10,735 nt of DNA from a bacterium (GTDB taxonomy: Bacteria > Bacillota_I > Bacilli_A > Mycoplasmatales > Mycoplasmoidaceae): positions 1 through 10,735 of the forward strand of contig JAGCPI010000006.1 of the NCBI GenBank assembly GCA_017645255.1, written 5' to 3'. The notes under the pieces were generated by a model. That model saw only the letters and a list, made by a program, of their open reading frames with translations. It made no database searches and was not told the DNA's origin. The number at the start of each line of letters is the position of its first letter. The first letter of the stretch is position 1. The translations under genes were made by a program, and so were the position numbers. Shown piece by piece: positions 1-5,954 of the stretch.

Positions 1-31
1 TTCTGCATTAATTGCAAAGAGGAGAAAATAG
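1..31 (+). CDS. rplB: 50S ribosomal protein L2, C-terminal end only (partial)
   Basis: Only the last nine codons and a TAG stop (29-31) are present, reading SALIAKRRK. The short basic C-terminus resembles the end of L2, and L2 is the gene that precedes rpsS in the S10 operon of nearly all bacteria. L2 is a 23S rRNA-binding protein near the peptidyl transferase centre, but none of its diagnostic core is in the window. The stop directly abuts the rpsS ATG. The purine-rich ribosome-binding sequence for rpsS (16-24) lies inside this coding end, so the two are probably translationally coupled. Identity rests mainly on gene order. Confidence 0.65.
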   Translation, partial: SALIAKRRK

Positions 32-349
32 ATGTCACGAAGTAATTCAAAAGGTCTTTTTGTTGAAAAAAGTCTTTGAAAGAAAGTTATTGCGAATAAC
101 CAAAATTTAAAGAAAAAAGAAATTAAGACTTGATCACGCAAGAGTACGATTTATCCTGAATTTGTGGGCAATACTTTTCTTGTTCACAACGGCAAGATTT
201 TCGTTAAAGTATATTGCACCGATGAAATGGTCGGTCGCAAATTAGGTGAATTTGCTCCAACTCGCACCTTCAAGATGCACTCATCAAACCGGAAGGCTGA
301 AGATGCAGCAGCTGAAGCAAAAGTAGAAGCAAAGAAGGCAGGAGCATAG
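32..349 (+). CDS. rpsS: 30S ribosomal protein S19
   Basis: S19 sits in the head of the 30S subunit, forms a complex with S13 and contacts the A-site region and 16S rRNA. The 105-residue product starts with the family's MSRS and contains IKTWSRKSTI (31-40), YPEFVGNTF (41-49), VHNGK (51-55) and the signature [15 protein letters not shown] (66-80). Tryptophans 16 and 34 are encoded by TGA (77-79 and 131-133), so a standard-code reading would lose the first third of the gene. The start is fixed by the family N-terminus and by AGGAG at 20-24, seven bases upstream. After residue 88 there is a short Ala/Lys/Glu helix-like tail, slightly longer than in E. coli S19 (92 residues). It is followed after three bases by rplV, whose SD lies inside this gene's end. 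Confidence 0.97.
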
Positions 350-352
350 TTT

Positions 353-1072
353 ATGATTAGTAAAGCGATTGAACGCAACGTTCGCATGAGTGCCAGAAAA
401 GCTGGACTAGTATGTAACTTAGTGCGTCATAAAACTGTTAACTACGCCATTGCTCAACTTGAAAACCAACATCATAAAGCTGCTCCAATCATTTTGAAGT
501 TGTTAAAGTCAGCAATCGCTAACGCTACAAACAACTACCGGATGGACGCAACAAAACTTTACATTTTAAGCATTGTTGCGAACGAAGGTCCAACACTAAA
601 GCGTATGATGCCACGAGCAAAGGGTTCAGCAACTACGATTAGAAAGCGTAGTACTCACATTGAAATCATTTTGTCTGATGATGAAAAAGACCGGTTACTA
701 CAACAAGAATCATTCAAACGTCACAACAAATACAATGATTTAATTCACGGTAAACTAAATGAAAACTCTCGTTCCAACTTACGGATGACCCGGAAGTTAC
801 AATCACAACGTGACGAAGAAAGTGAAAAGAAAAAACGTGACCGCACATATCAACCAGATGTGAGTGATGCTGAAATTTACACTAAGGAAGAATTTGAAAA
901 GGTTGTAATTAAGGATGATGAACGGAAGAACAAAAAAATCTCATCCAAGAAACAAGCAAAAACTTCCAACCAACCAAAGATAACTAACGAAGACCAAAAC
1001 TTACCAGCAACTGAAGACGAAATTAAGTCAACAGAACAAGAAGCAGAAGCAGTAAAAAAGGATAAAGAATAG
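353..1072 (+). CDS. rplV: 50S ribosomal protein L22 with long charged C-terminal extension
   Basis: L22 binds 23S rRNA; its globular part lies at the nascent-chain exit and its beta-hairpin lines the tunnel. Residues 1 to about 109 are the family core, with RMSARKAGLV (11-20), the hairpin KRMMPRAKG (83-91) and KRSTHIEIIL (98-107). The usual L22 is about 110 residues; this one is 239. Residues from about 112 to the end are rich in Lys, Glu, Asp, Asn and Gln, with no recognisable domain, and are probably disordered or partly helical. The reading frame is unbroken to the TAG, and the next gene follows by two bases, so the tail is not an annotation artefact. ATG at 353 is preceded by GGAG at 341-344. 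At the hairpin, the residue aligned with E. coli Arg92 is Ser. Extended L22 is known in M. pneumoniae relatives. Confidence 0.96.
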   Translation: MISKAIERNVRMSARKAGLVCNLVRHKTVNYAIAQLENQHHKAAPIILKLLKSAIANATNNYRMDATKLYILSIVANEGPTLKRMMPRAKGSATTIRKRSTHIEIILSDDEKDRLLQQESFKRHNKYNDLIHGKLNENSRSNLRMTRKLQSQRDEESEKKKRDRTYQPDVSDAEIYTKEEFEKVVIKDDERKNKKISSKKQAKTSNQPKITNEDQNLPATEDEIKSTEQEAEAVKKDKE

Positions 1073-1074
1073 TT

Positions 1075-2004
1075 ATGGGACAAAAAATTAATCCAAATGG
1101 ATATCGCTTTGGGGTCAACCGCAACTGAGTTTCTCGTTGAGTTGCTAAGGATAACAAGACTGAAGCTACTTGATTGATTGAAGACGAAAAGCTTCGGAAG
1201 TTAATCATTAAGACATTCCCTAAGGCATTAATTGACCGGGTTGAACTAGAACGTAAGCCAAACATGGTTAACATTTTGATTTATTGTTCACAACCAGGAA
1301 TCATTAACGGAATTACGGAAGACCAAAAGAAAGAACTAATGCTAAACATTAGTAAAATCGTTGGTCGGAAAACAAAAGCGAAATATACAGTTATTAACTA
1401 CATGAATCCAAACTTGAGTGCACGCATTGTCGCTAGAGATATTGCCGATGCAATTGAAAACCGGACTTCCTTTAGAGTTGCACAAAAGCAAGCTGTCCGT
1501 CGAGTAATGAAGAACGGTGGATATGGTATTAAAACCGCTGTTACTGGTCGGTTAGGTGGTACTGATATTGCTCGGAAAGAAGGTTATCTTGAAGGAGTTG
1601 TTCCACTATCAACACTTCGCTCTGATATTGATTTCGCAATTGAATTAGCTCACACCACTTATGGTGTCATTGGTGTTAAGGTTTGAATTAACCGGGGAAT
1701 TAGATTTGGTGGTATTTACGCAAAAACTGAATACAAGAAGATTGCGTTTGATCATCATGATAGTGAACGTCCTTACCGTCCACACAATAATGCTCATAAC
1801 CAAAATAATTCCAACTATAGTGCTGAACAACACACTAATGCAAGTGTAACTAGACCAAACAGAAATAATCAAGCAGCTGCACCAAATACGAACCCAAAAC
1901 CAGCTGTTAATAATTCAAAGTCAGTTGCACCTACTACTAAAGCACCTGACATTAAAAAAGAAAATGCCAACAAAGTAAATACAGAAATGAAAGGTGGTAA
2001 ATAG
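1075..2004 (+). CDS. rpsC: 30S ribosomal protein S3 with Asn/Pro-rich C-terminal extension
   Basis: S3 is on the 30S head at the mRNA entry channel, where with S4 and S5 it takes part in mRNA unwinding. The 309-residue product begins MGQKINPNGYRFG, as the family does, and ends its core with TGRLGGTDIARKEG (157-170), VPLSTLRSDIDF (176-187) and AHTTYGVIGVKVW (192-204). Four Trp codons are TGA, including 1126-1128 and 1138-1140. E. coli S3 has 233 residues; here about 90 extra residues (220-309) are Asn/Pro/Ala/Lys-rich, low complexity and probably disordered. Two core features are unusual: the KH-domain GXXG loop is not kept (PGIINGITED, 74-83), and the RR-A-M-K helicase triad reads R134-V135-A-Q-K138. 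Seven arginines are CGG. The gene starts two bases after rplV and ends two bases before rplP. Confidence 0.97.
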
Positions 2005-2006
2005 TT

Positions 2007-2435
2007 ATGTTACAACCAAAACGGGTCAAACACCGCAAGATGCACCGGATTAAATACGAAGGACCAACTAAAGGTAATGGTTACATTGCCTACGGTGACT
2101 TTGGGATTGCATCAAAAGACGGAGCATGAATTACCGACCGCCAAATTGAAGCAGCACGGGTTGCTATCAGTCGGCATTTAGGCAAAACGGGAAAAATGTT
2201 TATTCGGATTTTCCCACAAATGTCAAAGACGAAAAAACCCCTAGAAGTCCGGATGGGTTCTGGGAAAGGTAACCCTGAATTCTGAGTTGCAGTTGTTAAA
2301 AAAGGCACGATTATGTTCGAAGTAGCCGGCATTTCAAAAGAAGAAGCTCAAAAAGCGTTCTATGCTGCTGGCAACAAGTTACCTGTAACTTGAACATTCA
2401 TGGAAAAGGGAGAAGATAAGCATGACAGTAAATAA
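2007..2435 (+). CDS. rplP: 50S ribosomal protein L16
   Basis: L16 is a late-assembling 50S protein near the A-site tRNA and the peptidyl transferase centre. The 142-residue product has the family start [14 protein letters not shown] and the signature [19 protein letters not shown] (76-94), followed by the [11 protein letters not shown] region (104-114) and the end KLPVTWTF. Three Trp codons are TGA (for example in DGAWIT and EFWVAV). E. coli L16 is 136 residues. The last few residues here (EDKHDSK) arise because the frame runs 14 bases into rpmC before reaching TAA (2433-2435). A purine run AAAGGTGG near 1989-1996, inside the end of rpsC, is the likely SD. Confidence 0.97.
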
Positions 2436-2784
2436 GGACTTCCGCCAAAAATCAGACCAAGAATTAATCGATATTGTCAAGAAGCTTCGTATTAAATTAT
2501 TGGAATATCGGTTTAAAGCTGCTTCAGGTGAATTTGATAAATTCCACCAAGTACGGTTTGCGAAAAAATCACTAGCTCAAGCTTTAACAATTCTTCGTGA
2601 ACGGAATGTTAAAACTGATCACCTTCAATTAGAAAAATTGGAAAATCTAAAGAAAGCAAAATCAATTTTTTCTGCCAAGAAGGATGATGACAAGCCATCC
2701 AATTCGAAAGAATCAAAGCCAACTGAAAAGCATGATTCTAAGGATGACACTAAACAAGACAATAAGAAGAATGGTGATAAATAA
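2422..2784 (+). CDS. rpmC: 50S ribosomal protein L29 with charged C-terminal tail
   Basis: L29 is a small helical protein at the tunnel exit, next to L23, in the area where chaperones and targeting factors dock. Residues 1 to about 62 form the two-helix core, with the family patterns [20 protein letters not shown] (12-31) and [17 protein letters not shown] (45-61). A usual L29 has 60-70 residues; this has 120. Residues 63-120 are Lys/Asp/Glu/Ser-rich with no hydrophobic pattern after about 84, and are probably disordered. The start overlaps the end of rplP by 14 bases and is supported by GGGAGAAG just upstream (2408-2415). The stop TAA shares a base with the rpsQ ATG. A similarly lengthened L29 exists in M. 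pneumoniae relatives. Confidence 0.95.
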   Translation: MTVNKDFRQKSDQELIDIVKKLRIKLLEYRFKAASGEFDKFHQVRFAKKSLAQALTILRERNVKTDHLQLEKLENLKKAKSIFSAKKDDDKPSNSKESKPTEKHDSKDDTKQDNKKNGDK

Positions 2785-3059
2785 TGCTTAACGAATCAAA
2801 CAAAAGACAAAGCCATAACCGAAAAACATTAATTGGAATCGTTACTAGTGATAAATGCAATAAGACCATTACTGTTAATGTTGAACGGAAGAGTGAACAC
2901 CCACTTTACAAGAAATTAGTAATTTCCAACAAGAAATATCACGCACATGATGAACAAAATTCTGCTCACCCTGGTGATAAGGTTGAAATTATTGAAACTC
3001 GTCCATTGAGTGCAACCAAACGTTGACGGTTATTAAAGATTATTGAAAAGGCAAAATAA
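2784..3059 (+). CDS. rpsQ: 30S ribosomal protein S17
   Basis: S17 is a primary 16S rRNA-binding protein of the OB-fold type that helps organise the 30S body early in assembly. The 91-residue product contains [18 protein letters not shown] (14-31), [12 protein letters not shown] (33-44), [10 protein letters not shown] (50-59) and [11 protein letters not shown] (71-81), which match the family closely. The Trp in KRW is TGA at 3024-3026; a standard-code reading would lose the last eleven residues. The start overlaps the rpmC stop in a TAATG and has only a weak SD-like stretch (AATGGTG), suggesting reinitiation by ribosomes finishing rpmC. A 34-base gap follows, the largest in the window. Confidence 0.97.
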
Positions 3060-3080
3060 TATCACCGCAATATAGACAAC

Positions 3081-3086
3081 AAGGAG
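3081..3086 (+). promoter_or_regulatory. Strong Shine-Dalgarno site for rplN
   Basis: AAGGAG lies seven bases before the rplN ATG at 3094. It is the best SD in the window and sits in the longest intergenic gap (3060-3093), at the boundary between S10-type and spc-type gene blocks. I see no stem-loop with a T run in this gap and no convincing -35/-10 pair, so independent transcription cannot be argued from sequence alone. Confidence 0.75.
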
Positions 3087-3093
3087 ACGAATC

Positions 3094-3462
3094 ATGATTT
3101 CATTTATGACAAAACTTGTGGTTGCCGATAATACCGGGGCACAGGTCGTTCAAGTGTTTAAAATCCTAGGCGGCACTAGACACCATTATGCTTATATTGG
3201 TGATATTGTTGAAGTATCTGTAAAGAAAGCCATCCCAAACTCAACAGTACATAAACACGATGTATTGAAAGCGGTTATTGTCCGCACCAAGAAACCAATT
3301 TACCGAAAATCAGGTAACTCAATTAAATTTGATGAAAACGCTTGCGTAATTATCAAGGAAGATAAGAGTCCACGCGGTACTAGAATCTTTGGACCAGTTA
3401 CACGGGAATTAAAGGAAAAAGGTTTCCAAAAAATTACTTCGCTCGCCGAAGAAGTTCTATAG
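3094..3462 (+). CDS. rplN: 50S ribosomal protein L14
   Basis: L14 lies at the subunit interface of the 50S, makes a bridge to 16S rRNA, and is the docking site of the silencing factor RsfS. The 122-residue product has the usual family length. It shows LVVADNTGA (8-16), [14 protein letters not shown] (24-37), VRTKKPI (63-69), FDENACVII (79-87) and the signature [16 protein letters not shown] (91-106), ending in SLAEEVL. No extension or missing motif is seen. The start is set by the strong AAGGAG seven bases upstream. The TAG stop is fused to the SD of rplX (TAGGAG). Confidence 0.98.
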   Translation: MISFMTKLVVADNTGAQVVQVFKILGGTRHHYAYIGDIVEVSVKKAIPNSTVHKHDVLKAVIVRTKKPIYRKSGNSIKFDENACVIIKEDKSPRGTRIFGPVTRELKEKGFQKITSLAEEVL

Positions 3463-3465
3463 GAG
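3460..3465 (+). promoter_or_regulatory. Stop codon of rplN fused to the SD of rplX
   Basis: TAGGAG: the first three bases are the rplN stop, and AGGAG is the SD for rplX, whose ATG is at 3475, nine bases downstream. A ribosome terminating on rplN covers this SD, so the arrangement suggests coupled translation. Confidence 0.7.
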
Positions 3466-3474
3466 TAATTATTC

Positions 3475-3804
3475 ATGGAAAGAGTTAAATTAGGGGACAA
3501 GGTTCGCGTTATTTCCGGTAAATATAAAGGAGTAGACGGACCAGTCATTGACGTTGACCACAAGAACCATACAGTTACGGTGGAAAACGTTAACAAAGCG
3601 AAGAAACACATCAAGCGCGACAACAAGAACAAGGAAAGTAAGATTATGGAAATTAACCTTCCAATCCATGTTTCTAATGTTGCTGTGCTAGATGAAAAGA
3701 GTCACAATACCCCTGCCAAAATTCACTATGTAATTAACAAACAAGGAAAGAAAATTCGGGTTGCTAGAAAATCTGGTAACGAAATTCTCTTCAAGCATAA
3801 ATAG
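3475..3804 (+). CDS. rplX: 50S ribosomal protein L24
   Basis: L24 is an assembly-initiating 23S rRNA-binding protein located near the tunnel exit. The KOW domain is at the N-terminus: [16 protein letters not shown] (4-19) followed by GPVIDVD (22-28). The rest has the family pattern [13 protein letters not shown] (36-48), a middle region ending [11 protein letters not shown] (62-72), and a basic C-terminus with [12 protein letters not shown] (93-104). At 109 residues it is near the normal length (about 103). The product contains no tryptophan. The ATG at 3475 follows TAGGAG. The TAG stop is itself part of the SD of rplE. Confidence 0.97.
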   Translation: MERVKLGDKVRVISGKYKGVDGPVIDVDHKNHTVTVENVNKAKKHIKRDNKNKESKIMEINLPIHVSNVAVLDEKSHNTPAKIHYVINKQGKKIRVARKSGNEILFKHK

Positions 3805-3807
3805 GAG
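3802..3807 (+). promoter_or_regulatory. Stop codon of rplX fused to the SD of rplE
   Basis: The same TAGGAG arrangement as at 3460-3465: the rplX stop TAG continues into GAG, giving an AGGAG eight bases before the rplE ATG at 3816. Confidence 0.7.
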
Positions 3808-3815
3808 TTCGTATT

Positions 3816-4373
3816 ATGACTAACGAATTAAAAGATAAATACAAAAAGGAAGTTGTTCCTGCTTTAGTTAAAGAATACAACTATACTTCCATCATGCAAG
3901 TGCCAAAGATTGAAAAAATCACCTTGAACATGGGAGTAGGTGACGCTACCCAAGATCCAAAGTTACTTGATTTAGCGTGCAAAGAAATTGAATTAATTGC
4001 TGGTCAAAAACCAGTGAGAACGAAAGCTAAGAAATCAATTGCTACCTTCAAACTACGGGAAGGTCAACAAATTGGTTGCAAGGTAACATTACGCGGTGAC
4101 AAAATGTGATCATTTTTATCCCGTTTAATCAATGTTGCTTTACCACGGGTGCGGGACTTTAGGGGCTTACCAAACCGCAGTTTCGATCATCACGGTAACT
4201 ACACCATCGGCATTCAAGAACAAATTATCTTCCCAGAAATCAATTATGATGATGTAAAGAAGATTAGAGGTTTTGATATTAATATTGTCACCAGCACAGA
4301 TGATGATAAGCAAGCTCGTTCTTTACTAAAACTAATTGGTTTACCATTAGTCAGAGTTAAAGGAGAAAATTAA
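3816..4373 (+). CDS. rplE: 50S ribosomal protein L5
   Basis: L5 binds 5S rRNA in the central protuberance and contacts P-site tRNA and S13. The 185-residue product matches the family over its whole length (about 179 usual), with [13 protein letters not shown] (5-17), the signature [17 protein letters not shown] (28-44), [19 protein letters not shown] (63-81), [15 protein letters not shown] (103-117), [14 protein letters not shown] (129-142) and the end LLKLIGLPL (170-178). W98 is TGA at 4107-4109; a standard code would split the gene in two. The gene ends in a TAATG overlap with rpsN, whose SD AAAGGAG (4359-4365) is inside this gene. Confidence 0.98.
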
Positions 4374-4558
4374 TGGCTAAGAAATCGCTTATTGCCAAAT
4401 CAAAACGTGTACCAAAATATTCCACGAGAGGTTATCACCGGTGCTTACGCTGTGGACGTCCTCATGCTTACTTCCGGAAATTTGGTATTTGCCGTCTATG
4501 CTTTAGAGATCTTGCCCACAAGGGTGAAATTCCCGGCGTAAAAAAGGCATCTTGATAG
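4373..4558 (+). CDS. rpsN: 30S ribosomal protein S14, zinc-binding (C+) type
   Basis: S14 is a 30S head protein beside S3 and S10 and is needed late in 30S assembly. The 61-residue product is the short type that carries a zinc ribbon: Cys24, Cys27, Cys40 and Cys43 (RCLRC and GICRLC), as in Gram-positive bacteria. The N-terminus [12 protein letters not shown] and the end [13 protein letters not shown] are family-typical. The last Trp is TGA at 4553-4555, directly before the true stop TAG (4556-4558), so the product would be one residue short under the standard code. It starts in a TAATG overlap with rplE, with AAAGGAG seven bases upstream. No zinc-free second copy of S14 is in this window. Confidence 0.98.
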
Positions 4559-4580
4559 AAAGAAAGGAAGAACAACGAAC

Positions 4581-4976
4581 ATGACAGATCCAGTAGCTGA
4601 ATTAATTACCAAAATTAAAACAGCAGTCAATGCTAAGAAAGCCGACGTATGTTTAGCTTATTCTTCATTAAAAGACAACATCCTTCACGTACTAAAGGAT
4701 GAAGGTTATATTACCGATTATGCCGTTAAGGAAAATCCAAAGAATAAGCAAAAAGAATTATTCATCACATTGAAATATAAAAATCGCGTATCCTCAATTG
4801 AAAACATTAAACAAATTTCCAAACCTGGTCTACGTGTTTACAGTGAATACGCAAAACTACCAAGACTATTAAATGGTTTAGGTACAGTTATTATTTCCAC
4901 CAGTCAAGGTTTGATGACTGACAAACAAGCCCGCAAAGCTAAACTTGGTGGTGAAGTACTTGTATATGTTTGATAG
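4581..4976 (+). CDS. rpsH: 30S ribosomal protein S8
   Basis: S8 binds helix 21 of 16S rRNA early in assembly and, in E. coli, represses the spc operon by binding its mRNA. The 131-residue product has the usual length. It shows MTDPVAELITKIK (1-13), LKDEGYITDY (38-47), the SKPGLRVY motif (80-87), LPRLLNGLGTVIISTSQGLM (93-112) and GGEVLVYVW (123-131). The final conserved Trp is TGA at 4971-4973, followed at once by TAG (4974-4976). The SD-like AAAGGAAG (4563-4570) stands upstream of ATG 4581 with fairly long spacing. I looked near the start of rplE for an S8-type mRNA site and did not identify one by eye. Confidence 0.98.
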
Positions 4977-4994
4977 GAAAGGAACTAGTAAAAT

Positions 4995-5558
4995 ATGTCA
5001 CGAATCGGAAATCGAATTCTAACTGTCCCTAGCGGTGTTGCTATCACATATGCAAACCACAACTTGAACATCAAAAAAGGTAATGATCAAATTAACATCC
5101 CCGTACCAACTGATGATTTCAATATTGAAGTAAAAGACCAAAAGTTTACGATTAAGCCAAAGAATAATCCTGTAAGCAAACAAGAAAGTATGCTACAAGG
5201 TACCATCAACGCTTTAGTTCGCAACGCCATCATCGGCTTAACCGAAGGATGCTATAAAGAACTTAAGATTGTTGGGGTTGGTTATAAAGCAGTCGTAACT
5301 GGTAATACTTTGACGTTAAGTTTAGGTTATAGTAAACCAGTCATTATGCAAATTCCAGCTGGTTTAAAAGTTGAATGTCGCACTCCAACTGAAATGAAGA
5401 TTAGCGGCTTTAACAAAGAACAAGTTGGTCAATTTGCAGCCATTGTTCGTAGTAAACGTCCACCAGAACCTTATAAGGGTAAAGGTGTAATGTACGTTAA
5501 CGAAGTCATTCAACGTAAAGTTGGTAAGACTGCTGAAACTACGAAAGGGGCAAAATAG
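4995..5558 (+). CDS. rplF: 50S ribosomal protein L6
   Basis: L6 binds 23S rRNA near the GTPase centre and sarcin-ricin loop and supports elongation-factor function. The 187-residue product contains both L6 repeats: the first starts MSRIGNRILTVPSGV (1-15), and the second has KIVGVGYKAV (91-100), LSLGYSKPVIMQIP (108-121), SGFNKEQVGQFAA (137-149) and the signature RPPEPYKGKGVMYVNEVI (155-172), ending in RKVGKTA. E. coli L6 is 177 residues, so only a short basic tail is extra. AAAGGA at 4978-4983 touches the rpsH stop and is the likely SD. The stop is doubled, TAG (5556-5558) then TAA (5559-5561). Confidence 0.98.
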   Translation: MSRIGNRILTVPSGVAITYANHNLNIKKGNDQINIPVPTDDFNIEVKDQKFTIKPKNNPVSKQESMLQGTINALVRNAIIGLTEGCYKELKIVGVGYKAVVTGNTLTLSLGYSKPVIMQIPAGLKVECRTPTEMKISGFNKEQVGQFAAIVRSKRPPEPYKGKGVMYVNEVIQRKVGKTAETTKGAK

Positions 5559-5576
5559 TAAGGAAAGGGATAACTT

Positions 5577-5939
5577 ATGAAAAGAATTAATATTAATCGT
5601 GAAAACCAACGCTTGATTCGTTCAGAACGGATTAGCAAGAAATTTGCGAACAAAGTGAACACCATTCCTTATGAAATTATTGTCAACAAAACTGATAAGC
5701 ACATCTATGTGCAATTAGTTGATGTCAACAGTGGTAAAACTTTATTTAGCATTTCCACTTTAAGTTTAAAATTGCCAAAGAAAAACAAAGAATCAGCAGC
5801 CAAAGTGGGAGAAGAATTTGCGAAGAAGGCAATTGCCCAAAACATTAAACAAGTTCGCTTTAACCGCAATGGTTATCCATACCATGGAATTGTGGAAGTC
5901 ATTGCTGATACTTGCCGCAAGCAAGGATTAGAATTCTAA
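5577..5939 (+). CDS. rplR: 50S ribosomal protein L18
   Basis: L18 binds 5S rRNA with L5 in the central protuberance. The 120-residue product is of family length, with a basic N-terminus (RLIRSERISKKF, 12-23), the beta-sheet core including HIYVQLVDVNSGKTL (42-56), the helix AAKVGEEFAKKA (74-85) and the family C-terminus RFNRNGYPYHGIVEVIAD (94-111) ending GLEF. The product contains no Trp. A long purine SD, AAGGAAAGGGA (5560-5570), lies six bases before the ATG. The TAA stop runs into AAGGA, which serves rpsE. Confidence 0.98.
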   Translation: MKRININRENQRLIRSERISKKFANKVNTIPYEIIVNKTDKHIYVQLVDVNSGKTLFSISTLSLKLPKKNKESAAKVGEEFAKKAIAQNIKQVRFNRNGYPYHGIVEVIADTCRKQGLEF

Positions 5940-5954
5940 AGGAATTACATTAAC

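Noticed and set aside
1045..1075. Frameshift explaining the long L22 tail
   Set aside because: The frame ends cleanly at TAG just before a well-placed rpsC start, and long L22 tails occur in related mycoplasmas.
1126..1158. Apparent in-frame stops early in rpsC, suggesting a pseudogene
   Set aside because: They are UGA codons at conserved Trp positions (NWVSRW and ATW); the same applies in rpsS, rplP, rplE, secY, adk and map. They are sense codons under table 4.
1661..1849. Short open frame inside rpsC, plus strand
   Set aside because: It lies wholly within conserved rpsC coding sequence in another frame, with no SD or recognisable product.
3060..3093. Possible promoter or operon boundary between rpsQ and rplN
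   Set aside because: The gap is 34 bases with a good SD but no convincing -35/-10 pair and no terminator hairpin before it.
3780..3860. S8-type autoregulatory mRNA site near the rplE start, as in the E. coli spc operon
   Set aside because: I could not identify the bulged helix by eye. A structural search with the S8 site model would be needed; a high-scoring hit would reverse this.
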